Assembly (NCBI GenBank): GCA_039545295.1
Contig: BCIK01000007.1
Location: 503,835-567,834, forward strand
Direction: 5' to 3'
Source of the DNA: Udeniomyces pyricola
Lineage: Eukaryota > Basidiomycota > Tremellomycetes > Cystofilobasidiales > Mrakiaceae
Length of the DNA: 64,000 nucleotides
This document shows positions 33,674 through 43,414 of this stretch, one piece after another (within the stretch, counting starts at the first letter, position 1; the number at the start of each line of letters is the position of its first letter). The notes under the pieces are model-generated. The model was not told where the DNA came from, ran no database searches, and saw nothing but the letters and a program-made list of their open reading frames with translations. The position numbers were made by a program, and so were the translations under genes.

Positions 33674-36144
33674 ATGTCATTCAAGCGACCACCTCACATC
33701 TCAACCTCCACCCCAGTTCGCTCGTCCGACCGACGCAAGCTCATCGCCTCACTCTCCACTACGTACCCCCACCTCGACCAAGAACAAGCAAAGGCCCTCA
33801 TCCCGGACGGCGTTCTCATCGCCAAGTTCTCCACCCATACCGATACGCCAGGGGTAATCTCCTCACTTATCCCTCAAACCCACCTGTAGCTACCCTACCG
33901 TACTCTCCAAACTGATCCCTTCACGCTCTTGTCCCTTCCTGCAAACAGCAAGTCTACATCTCCCCGCCCGCCTTGGGCTCGAACCCACTCTTCTTCTCCC
34001 TTGGCAAGCCCTCCCAGTCACCTCCACTCCTGCCGACCGTCTACACATTCCATGTCTGCCCAAAGATCCTGCCAACTGTTCAAACCCATCCACATGTCAT
34101 CAGCCGGCTCATTGGTGGCGCTGATCTCATGACACCCGGGCTCGCCGACGCCGGTCGGGGCGCTCCCGACGCAGGCGGCAGAGAGATCCAGAGTCTCACC
34201 GAGGGAGAGCTCGTGGCCATTCGGGCGACCGGCTGCGAGACCCCTCTGGCCATCGGTAGGATTGCAGTAGCAGGAGATAGGCTCGAGGGAATGGGCAACG
34301 GCAAGGGAAAGGGTAAAGCTGTCGAGCTCATTCATGTCTGGAACGACCAGTAAGTAACGAGTGACGAAAGTCATGGCTTTGGCGCTCCACAGCATGCCCC
34401 CTTACATCCCGTACTCCAACACGATACAGGCTAACTACAATCGTCCTCTCCTTGCACGTTAGTCTTTGGTTGAATGGCAAAGCCCCCATCGCTATCCCAT
34501 TCAAGCTACCTTCGGACGAGGACGACTCCGAATCGGAGTCCGACGAGTCTGACGTCGAAGATCTCTCGGCCCCGCCACCCTCCTCATCGGCCGACAAGCT
34601 TCCTCTCCTTGACAAGCTGGAGCTGAAAGATGAAAGCAAGCTCGAGGAAGACGCTCCTCAGAAGGCTCCAGCAAAGCTCTCGCCGCATGGTGCGTAGGAT
34701 TGTGTCGAAGACGGGATCAATGCCTCTTCACATTGCTTTTGCTGACTCTCCTCGTCCGAAACGGCGTGGTTGATCTGTCTGGTTGCTGTACAACTAGATG
34801 TTGATACTATCCTCCGACTCGCCCTCCTGCAATACATCTCTTCCCTTCCTCCGCTTCCCCCTCCCCCACCTGCCAATCTGCATCCATCTTCCCGATCATC
34901 TGCTCCTCAAACGACCATGGTCACCATCTCGCCTTTGGCCTCCTCAACCTTCTACTCGTCTCATATCCTTCCTCTCCGGCCCCATTGGGCCCCTATGACT
35001 CAATCCACCATCGCCCAGTCGAGCTACAAAAAGGTTGGCAAATGGCTCAAGGCTATGGAGAAGGAAGGGTTGGTCAAGCTCAAAGGGTTGGGTGAGGCTG
35101 TCACCATCGTGGGTGTCGAGCGAGGAGGCGAGGCTGTCAAATCTTTCAAGCCACATGGGACACTTGGTGAGAATGAGGAGAAGGAGCGGAAGCGACGCAT
35201 GCGAGAGGAGAAGGATCGGGAGGTGGCTGAGGAAGGTGGGGGTGGAAGCAGTGGGAGCGGTAGCTCAGGCAAGCTGGAGATTCGAGAGGTGTTCAAGGCG
35301 ACAAGTCAAACGATGCCCTTTTGGTCTTCGTTTGATGATCTTCCTACAGATACCCTTCACAACTCGGCCTCGATTCGCTCGCACCTCCTTGCCCACGTTC
35401 AAACGGCTTCGCTCGTCCATCCTCGCGACCCTTCGTTTGTCATCCTGCCAAGAGATGGACCCCTGACGGTCAGTGTGCTGAAAAAGGGAGAGAACGTCGG
35501 ATTCATGAAACGTGAAGAAATCATCGAGCGTCTGAGGGGTGGTATGGCAGCATTCTATGGCATCAAGTCGGGTCCCGATGGCGAAGAAACCCTCAAGTAA
35601 GTCGAACCGTTCGTTGAGATCTAGACGGCTATCCGTCGTCATCCAGTCAGAATCTTCATTGCTGACAGGTTGTCTACCTCACATGGCTGTCGTGTACACA
35701 CGACAGGAAAGGCACGCCTCAGCCCGTCGTCATCCAAGGCAAGAAGCGACAAAGCAAGTTTGTGACGCTCATCACTGGATTGGAGACGTTTGGCGTGGAC
35801 CCTAAAGGTGTGTCACCACTCCTTCACCTCTGCACCACCTCGAATTTTGGCAAATCATAGTCAAGGCTCCGGGACTGATGCAGCATGTGATTCCTTTCCC
35901 CTGTCATCTTCCTTGTTTACTTTGCTACGCGTGTGTTTGATACAAAGCACTGGCGGAGGACCTGAAAAAGATATGCGCCTCTTCGACGGCGTGCACTCCG
36001 CTGTCGACGGCTTCGTCCAAGGCAAACTTGTGCGAGGTGCTAGTCCAGGGTACTCATGGATCGACGGTGATTGATCTCTTGACGGCCAAGGGGATCCCGA
36101 GACGGTACATCAAATTGGATGGCAGTGGTGGTAAGGGGAAATGA
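33674..36144 (+). CDS. TMA64: Translation factor eIF2D (Tma64/ligatin)
   Basis: Six exons, 33674-33853, 33949-34349, 34430-34689, 34798-35596, 35707-35807 and 35948-36144, give 645 residues. eIF2D works on 40S ribosomal subunits, mainly in tRNA removal after termination and in non-canonical initiation. The N-terminal part (MSFKRPPHISTSTPVRSSDRR, then LIPDGVLIAKFSTHTDTPGQVYI) and PTVYTFHVCPKILPTVQTHPHVI with GGADLMTPG and GELVAIRATGCETPLAIG form the DUF1947-PUA module. A Ser/Asp/Glu-rich linker follows. SSYKKVGKWLKAMEKEGLVKLKG is the SWIB/MDM2-like region, and the last two exons (SKFVTLITGLETFGVDP; LCEVLVQGTHGSTVIDLLTAKGIPRRYI) are the SUI1/eIF1-like domain. The length matches the family. Confidence 0.92.
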
Positions 36145-36882
36145 ACTCGGGATGAAAATGATGTGCTAGATTGATTGCGCTGAATGCATGAAATCTGGCA
36201 GCAATTGGCCGGATTGATTCGTGATTGGTGAGTAGGCGGGAGCGAGATAGCAGATTAGAAGGTGGGGGGGGGGGGTTAAGAAATATATATACCCTCAAAG
36301 GCATGGATATGTGTCGCGAGGTTGATGATGAAAAAGGACGATGGTGATGTTGACGATAGAGGTTTGATTGAATTATGAACGCAGATTTACATCTGCATAA
36401 GCATGTGATGGACATTCAACTTTGTCGCTTTGTTAATTAATCATGTGAGGCGAATGCAATATCCAGCTCGCTTTCTTTCATCATCTTCACTTTCACTTCC
36501 ACTTTGACATCACCAGACGAAGCCGCCCCGTCGCCGTCAAAAGATTTATCGACCCACCTACGGCCATCGAGCTCTCCGTCACCCTGCCTTCATCGCGTCT
36601 AGTTGCTCACACAGGGGAGGGGGAAGACGTTGCTGTGGTGTGATATGATGTGCGGTGTGTGTTTGGTTGTATTTTGGTTCTTATTCGAGCGATGATGATG
36701 CGTTCATTTCGGAAAGCATATGAATACTGGATGAAAATGGTGAATGGAGTGAATAGAGCATTTGGAAACAGAGAGAAAAATCAAGCTCGCAGCTTATACC
36801 AAGCTTGAACAAGCTAGCAGCTTCATATCAAGCTTAAACAAGCTAGCTTCCAATCGCGTCCGGCCGGCTCGAAGCAGCCCGA
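36145..36882. promoter_or_regulatory. Gene-free region upstream of the NEDD1-like gene
   Basis: It includes the 3' end of TMA64 (a 12-G run at 36264-36275, ATATATATA at 36283) and the NEDD1-like promoter, with two AAGCTTNAACAAGCTAGC copies just upstream of the start. No coding exon is supported. Confidence 0.5.
36801..36847. repeat. Direct repeat of an 18-bp AAGCTTNAACAAGCTAGC unit
   Basis: Copies at 36801-36818 and 36830-36847 differ by one base. They lie 36-82 bases before the chosen start codon of the NEDD1-like gene, in its probable leader or core promoter. Confidence 0.75.
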
Positions 36883-39552
36883 ATGAAGTTACCCCTCAAC
36901 ATCATGTTCGCCCTCTCCACTCCTGCCCGGCTTTCTCTCTACACACCTCCCACCTCCACCACCTCCACTTCTCCCACACCCCCTTTCCTCTCCGCACCCG
37001 CGACAGAACTCTTAGCGCCTTCCTTCCCCGTCGTCCACCTCGCGTTCTCATCTCGCCACGAGCTCGCGGCTGGATGTGAAGATGGGTCCCTCTGGGTCTG
37101 GCACGACCTCAACCGACCGCACGAGCGCGAGAGGCTCCTCAAAGGGTCGTCCAGTTCATCGCCCCCCATCACGGGCGTGCTCATCGATGATACAGAAGGC
37201 TTCATTGTGATTTGTAGTGTCGGCCAGTTGGTGAGGCTTCTCCCTTTTCGTCGGGTAATTTTGGGTTCGTTGGACCGTCCGGCTGGCTGCTGCTGCTGCG
37301 CCGGCGGCGTAGACGCTGGGCATTGCGAGAGGGAGGTGTCGTCGCTTTGAATATGGATACGGGTCCGTCGTGATCTCCTAGACATGGATTTTACTGACCA
37401 AATTGCATTGGGGGGAAGGTTGTTTAGATACACATTTACGACGCTCGATCTTCCAAGCTCCTCAAGACGATACAAGTGCGTCCAGACATCACGTTGCGGG
37501 CTGCGTGTGCTGATTGATCTTTCCTTTCCAACCGACGACTCCCTCACCCGATGTCCGCTTTCTACGCATCGCGGGTGGGGATCTGGTCATGGAATCCCAT
37601 CTAGTCGTTATCAATTCAAGCCACTCTTGTACTCATATCTCTCTTTTCAACCTTGTTTCTTGCTGCTCCTATATAGCACTTTAATTCTCCTATAGCGGCG
37701 ATCTCCTTGTCGTCTGATGGACAACTCCTTGCGGGTGCCGATACATTGGGTCGACTCGTGACCGTCTTCAACCGGACTCATGGCTCACATACCAACGTCA
37801 AGATAGACAATCGTTTTCTCGAGATCGTACGTCCGTAGCTGCAGCCGTCAACGTTCTTGGGGTGTTTCCTTTTCCTTTTTTTTTTTTTTTTTTTTTNTTT
37901 TTCCTTTTCACTCTTGCTTTTGCAATAAATCACCTGGAAGTCGAGCATGTTTCCATCATCTGGATTGATTGATATGAGATCCTCCCGCTGATTCCCCCAA
38001 AATCGGTGAACATACACACACACACCGGATGATCTTTCTCTCCTTTTCTTCCTGTTTTTTTTTTCTATCAATATTACTACAACTACAGCCGATAGTGATC
38101 TGCAAGCTCCATCCGACCCGCAAGCTATTACTGGTCCTTTTCAAGTCCACTCCGACTCTGCTCTTGTACGACCTTCTCAAACCTTCAGCAACCCAACGAA
38201 CGGTCTCCCTCCTACCCACCAATTCGACCACCACCACCAGCTCAGCATCGAGTTCTGTTCCCGGCGCACCGACCATGAGTCCCTCGTTTGGCTCGCCGAC
38301 GTGCCTAGCGTTTCATCCGGCGGGTACTCACGTCGCCGTCACGACCGATAGTGGTCTCCTCTTGACGGCCAACATGGACGCCGGCACGGTTCGAAGTCGG
38401 GACCTTCGGATGCCATTGACGAGCGTCGTTTGGACGAGCAAGACCGAAGTCGTCGTCGGTTCCGAAACGGGGAGGCTCATCCGGGTCGACGTCAACGATA
38501 AGACGGTCAAAGAGGAGGTCGTCGTTGATCTGGAAGGTGATCCGGTGTTGTGTTTGGTCTCCAAGGTCAGTCAGTCAGTCGGTTCCAGCGAAGAAGGCAA
38601 AGATGATGAGGAGATTATATCCTCGAATGACACTCATGACTACTGACGAGCACTTGGATTTTCTTTTTCTTGATCGTGTTTTTTTTTCTCGTTGGTTTTG
38701 GCATCATCTCTTCTTGCGTTGTCATATTCCTTGATCTACTAGCCTCAACCCTCCCATCGTTCTCGTACCGGTTCCTCCTCGACCACGTCCTCCAAACTCT
38801 CCACCGATCTCACTTCTCAGACCACCAGTACCATCTATCCCAAGAGTAGCAACACCACTCACGATCATCAGCCCAAGAAACCTTCCAATACTTCCTCTGC
38901 TTCCAGTTCGCGTCCATCGTCTGTCGGGACGCGACCCACCTCGTCAGCGACAGGTTTCCCTTCTTCTGTCCCAACCGACGCCGAGTCGAGGCATGCCGCC
39001 TCTCCTTCATTAGACGACGACAGATATCGCCATTCACCCGTCCCAGCTCTCAACCAGTACCTCTCCAGTCGCAGAGACGCCAAGGAAGACCGAGCCCAAT
39101 CGCGTCCGGCGGCCGAAAAGAAGACTCTGCATTGGAACGACGATCCTCTAGAGGATCTCGGTCGTCAATCCCTTTTATCGCAAACTTCTCGAACTCATTC
39201 GGATCATCCACTATCGGTTCGCGAAACCCTTTCCTCTCCTTCAACTTCCATCAACCCTCGGATTCAGGGTCTAGATGGACTCTCGAGGACGGATAGTCCT
39301 CCTCCCGATCGATTTTCACTAGCGACGACCTCTGGTAGCGGTCACCAAACGGTTTCCGATTCGACGCCTTTGCTCTTTGGGATCTCGGCCCAGATCAAGG
39401 ACCTCCACCTCGATCTTCTTCGGACGCGACGGCAATCGAAGAACGAAACCCGGGCGCTGTTCGATCGGTACCTCGGAGAGGAAGTCTTGGAGCTGCGACG
39501 GGAAAACGCCGAGTTGAAGAAGGAAGTCGAGCGGCTGAGAAGGGGTTATTGA
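36883..39552 (+). CDS. NEDD1: NEDD1-like WD40 protein with C-terminal coiled coil (gamma-tubulin complex targeting)
   Basis: Five exons: 36883-37230, 37428-about 37479, 37696-37826, 38089-38565 and 38743-39552, about 600 residues. The N-terminal half is a WD40 propeller: HLAFSSRHELAAGCEDGSLWVW, GFIVICSVGQL, IHIYDARSSKLLKTI, ISSDGQLLAGADTLGRLVTVF, LAFHPAGTHVAVTTDSGLLLT and VVWTSKTEVVVGSETGRLIRV. A Ser-rich linker follows. The last 65 residues (IKDLHLDLLRTRRQSKNETR, FDRYLGEEVLELRRENAELK, KEVERLRRGY) closely resemble the helical gamma-tubulin-binding end of animal and plant NEDD1. NEDD1 recruits the gamma-tubulin ring complex to centrosomes and spindles. The end of exon 2 is uncertain by a few bases, and one N at 37897 lies in an intron. 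ATG 36904 is an alternative start. A gamma-tubulin complex subunit is encoded 5 kb upstream. Confidence 0.72.
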
Positions 39553-39907
39553 AAGCTTTTTTTTTTTTTTTGCATGGGTTTCCATCGATTCGAGTCGGGA
39601 CAGTCCCGAATGGATGTGAAAAAAGGAGGCTAAAGATAATGAAGTGAATGTGTCATGATATCGTATACATAGTAAAGTGGAGCAGATCCAGAAAAAAAGG
39701 GGGGGGGGGAGAGGTCGTCAAAGGTCGTTTAGGTAGAATAAAGGTGCCCGTGGATATCATCTGTGTATAGTACGATGGGAAGCAATGAGGTTGTTAAAGA
39801 CGTGTTTTGCAGCTCAAAGATTGCAAGCATGACTACATATCGTTGGAGTTACGTACGTCGGTTCGTTGGCATTGGGGCTAATTGAGGCGTCATAAGGGGG
39901 GCGAAAA
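39553..39907. other. Convergent intergenic region
   Basis: 3' ends of the NEDD1-like gene (plus) and MRM2 (minus). A T-run near 39558 and a G-run near 39701-39709 are visible. No gene is seen. Confidence 0.45.
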
Positions 39908-41308
39908 CTAAAGCTCGTCATCGTCCAAAAACTTTTCAGGGGGTTCGTTGTCGATCAGTTGAGGAAGGATATCTCCTTTCCATCCCTTGCACCTGTCCAT
40001 CCCACAAAGAAAGTAGAGAACGATGTGAGCGACTAAAAAAAAAGTATGAGAACGGATCGGAGGGAACCATCAAAGATGGCTAGAACGAAGAATAGACAGT
40101 CTCGTTTTCGGGAAAACTGGATGGACAGTCTCCACTTACACATAGTATGCTTCGGCAGATTCTAAAAGACATGAACAAAAGGACGTTAGGGAGATAAATA
40201 TGTTGTACGAGTTAACAACATATTTTGACGCTGCGCGAGAAGACGACAGGCGGACCGGACGATACGTACCTGCTCGAGACGCGTCCGGTTTGGTTATAAA
40301 GACATGCTCGAAAGATCGATCCAGAAAATCTCGCTTGAATTCGGCAAGTTCCGGGTAGGTAAAGTATTTCATGCTTTGTGTGACATACAAACAAACAAAC
40401 GAAAAAAAAAATCGAACGCAGGTGAGGGTTTGAGTGAAATGATTATTGTCAGCGTATCGTGTACGTGGCTGTTTGCGCGAGCTTGACAGCATGGTTTGGC
40501 TCTCAATCCTTCTTGGGTCACATCCAACTATGGTTTCAGGTCTTTTTGCCTCCAAAGTCGAGGCCTCTAAACCAAACACACTCACACAAGATTGCCTCCT
40601 GAGCGGTAAGTACCATCGCGAAACTGATGGCCAATCCTAAGTCCGACTTTGGCAAACTCGAAACAGGCCTTTGCAATCTGCAACGCGCCCTCTGCATCCT
40701 TGTCCCTGTTCCCGCTGAGGTTGATGGCCATATCGCTCAGAACGAGATCAGCGTTGTTATGTCCTTGTTGGTTGACGGCGTGCAGCATAAGATGCTTTCT
40801 CACGGCGAGCTGTATCGATGGGGAAAGGAAATCGCCCTGAATGAAGTGCACGCCAGGCAAAGGTTCCATGGGGAGAAGATCGACGGCGACAATGGTCTTT
40901 TTGGCTGCATCCCGAGCTTGACGGACGACTTGACACCATGAACCAGGGGCTGCACCCAAATCGACGACGAGCTTGGTATTGCTCCGGAGGAGTTTGTATT
41001 GCTTGGCGATTTCCTGTAGCTTGAATGCAGACCGGGCTCGAAAGATGCCTCGGTCGCGAACGTGCGAGTCAACGCCCTGACTGTGAGCAAGAGTGACCAG
41101 ACGTCAGTGACAAGCTCTCAGTTTGTTTTCAACAAGGGAGTGGCGAGAGACTGTGATGTTTGAGAGAGTGACGTTAGCATCGACGCGAGACGTACCGGGC
41201 AATCCAGGCGGCGGATGACTTTGTAGTTGCGTTACGGGTGAGGAAAAGGATAGGCGGCGAGGAAGAGGCAGGGCGTGGCAAACGGGCTTGAAGAAGGCAA
41301 GAGGACAT
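39908..41308 (-). CDS. MRM2: Mitochondrial 2'-O-ribose rRNA methyltransferase (FtsJ/RrmJ family)
   Basis: Five exons, 41308-41196, 41080-40586, 40373-40270, 40161-40140 and 39992-39908, give 272 residues. MRM2 methylates a 2'-hydroxyl in the peptidyl-transferase centre of the mitochondrial large rRNA. The N-terminus is Ser/Arg-rich with no acidic residues, a good presequence. RARSAFKLQEIAKQYKLL carries the catalytic Lys, VVDLGAAPGSWCQV is the SAM motif, and GVHFIQGDF and ADLVLSDMAINLSG hold further conserved residues. SGGNLVMKYF and HVFITKPDASRAESAEAYYV complete the FtsJ fold. Ten or so residues (IGHQFRDGTYR) before SGGNLV are extra relative to the family and may come from unrecognised splicing. 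Exon 4 is only 22 nt. It is divergent from the F-box gene at 41647. Confidence 0.9.
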
Positions 41309-41646
41309 TGGCAGAGCACGTGATGGTGGATGAGATTGATGAGAGGCGAGGATGGGTGAGGTGTGTTGTATGCATATAATGAATGATCCGAGTGAGTCGT
41401 GAATACCGAATCCAGGATATTCGAGGAGAAGACCGAAATGAGTTTGTGCGATCATGCACATGTCTTGCTCAACAGATCACGTGCAACGGAGGTCAGTCAC
41501 CTCCGATCGATCCTTCACCATGACGCATGACGTTTGACATGTGATCCATCGACATACCATTGACATATTGACATTCAAGACTTCATCATCCTCCATCATT
41601 TACTTAATCAACCATATTACCCTCATCATTCCTCGCACTAACCTTC
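41309..41646. promoter_or_regulatory. Divergent promoter region between MRM2 and an F-box gene
   Basis: 338 bases between divergent start codons. It contains several ATCACGTG/GATCACGTGC words (near 41475) and a TGACATGTGATCCATCGACATACCATTGACATATTGACA string with repeated TTGACAT near 41533-41575. No coding exon is supported. Confidence 0.4.
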
Positions 41647-42937
41647 ATGGACTCACTGCCTTACGACATCTTGCACTCGATCCTGTCTCAATCCTGTTTC
41701 TCACCATCAGATCATGCCATCGCATCTCGCGTCTGCCATCGGTTCCACGACACGATCACGCCTATCCTCTACAGAGACATCTACCTCCCTGAATTGCAAC
41801 GCTATGCTCTGTTCTTTGAGAGAATCTTGCAATCGTCATTGTCATCCGCATCACCATCGCCGATGGAGGAACGGCCTCCGACCGGATCCAGACAAGGAGG
41901 ACCCATGCTGACGGCAGGGACACGCAAGCTAGACTGCATACTGTATCCACAGCGTACAGATACAGAGGCCATCAGGAGCTGTAAGACATGATCAAATCGT
42001 TCCCTTACGTGAGAACTCAGAAGTATAATCCAACCGCACCAGCCGGCTACTCTGACCGTGAGCCCTTGCTCTTCACCTCCACCGCGACCAATCTTCAGTC
42101 GCTTTCTCGCGCCTGCTATCATCCCTCCACCTTCGCTGTTTCCCGACCGACATCTTTCCATCCCTGACACACCTGAGGCTCGAGCAAGCCGGATATAGCA
42201 TCAACCTGATCGACGGGGCCGCTCCCCTCCTTCGGTCTCTCGCGCGATCTACCAACCCACCTTGCCCTCTTTCCTGTCTCACCATCGTCCTGCCCGATTC
42301 TTGCGGCCGTTTGGTACTTCCACCCCTTTTTACGCAAGACGATCATAAGCCCCATCAATACTACTGCTTCTCTAACCTACGGTCGATCAAGATCATAGGA
42401 TTTACCTTGGTTTCCCAGCACTATGATTTGTTCCCTTCTTCGTCGGCTTTGCGACCCACCCGACCGAAACCTTACACATTTCCCTTTTCACCGACCGTTT
42501 GTCCGGCCCTAAGGTCTCTCGACGTCTCCAGCTCGACGTCCCATTTGCGGACAGGACGCTTTGGACTTCACGAACCCGCTATCGACTCTGACCTGGAGCT
42601 GGAAGAGATGCTCAAATGCTGGATACCAGACCTGTGGGATGGACGCTGGGCCATCATGTCCAAACGATCCGGCGTGCCTCATGGTCCCAAGTTGGAACTG
42701 ACCATCTACTTCCTCTGCTCCTACCCCAACGGTCTTGCATTCAGCAAGCATGTTGTCGAGGATGTGTTAAGGGTGAACGGAGTGGAAGAGGGTGCCGATT
42801 TTACTTATACGCCTTGGCATGGGACCCAGGATTCGAGATGCCCCCTAATCGAGCTGGGAGGGGTACAGAGTGGATTGATCGTTGGTGCAGAGCGCAAAGG
42901 TGTTCGCATCCGTGTATGTCTAGCAGAATTAAAATGA
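41647..42937 (+). CDS. F-box protein, LRR-like C-terminus
   Basis: Two exons, 41647-41980 and 42099-42937, give 390 residues. MDSLPYDILHSILSQSCFSPSDHAIASRVCHRFHDTI is a typical F-box start, followed by PILYRDIYL as in many basidiomycete F-box proteins. After the intron, SLHLRCFP, FPSLTHLRLEQAGYSI, LSCLTIVLPD, LRSIKIIGFTL and ALRSLDVSS look like irregular leucine-rich repeats, a common substrate-binding end. The protein would act in an SCF ubiquitin ligase with Skp1; its substrate cannot be told. The intron (41981-42098) starts GTAAGA and ends TTCAG in phase 1; without it the frame stops at 41991. Confidence 0.75.
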
Positions 42938-43414
42938 GTGGCGTTGCTAGAAGGGTTCTTGCATCGTTTCTTTTGGCAGTCCATGTATATTCAGATCTTG
43001 TTCTCCTTTCTCTTTTTATTCGTTATTATTTGTTATGTGATCATTATTTTATCTCTTCTGCTTCCCTACTTGACTTGCTTACATATCTTGTTCCATATCC
43101 GGCACCCAGTCTCATATATTTCATCTTTTGCTTCTCACGTATACCCATGCCAAACTCCTTGCTTTTAGATAAGACACTCTCCTGAGCAAATCAATCGCCT
43201 CATGACACCCCTTTCGAACTCTGATCAATCACAGTTTCCTGCAGGCGTCTTCAGGCTCGCTGCCGTCTGCTTTTTTTTTCTTTTTCTTTTTTTTCTTCTT
43301 GTTTCCTTTTTTTTTCTATTGTCGATTATTGAGTCGTCCAATATTGTTCTTATCCTCGCTTCTGCCGTCACTTCATCGCTCCATCTACGTCGTCGTCCTA
43401 TGGGCAGGTCCTCT
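42938..43414. other. Convergent intergenic region
   Basis: 3' ends of the F-box gene (plus) and PEX5 (minus). T-rich on the plus strand (43270-43320). Short hydrophobic open frames here come from T-rich composition and are not supported as genes. Confidence 0.45.
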
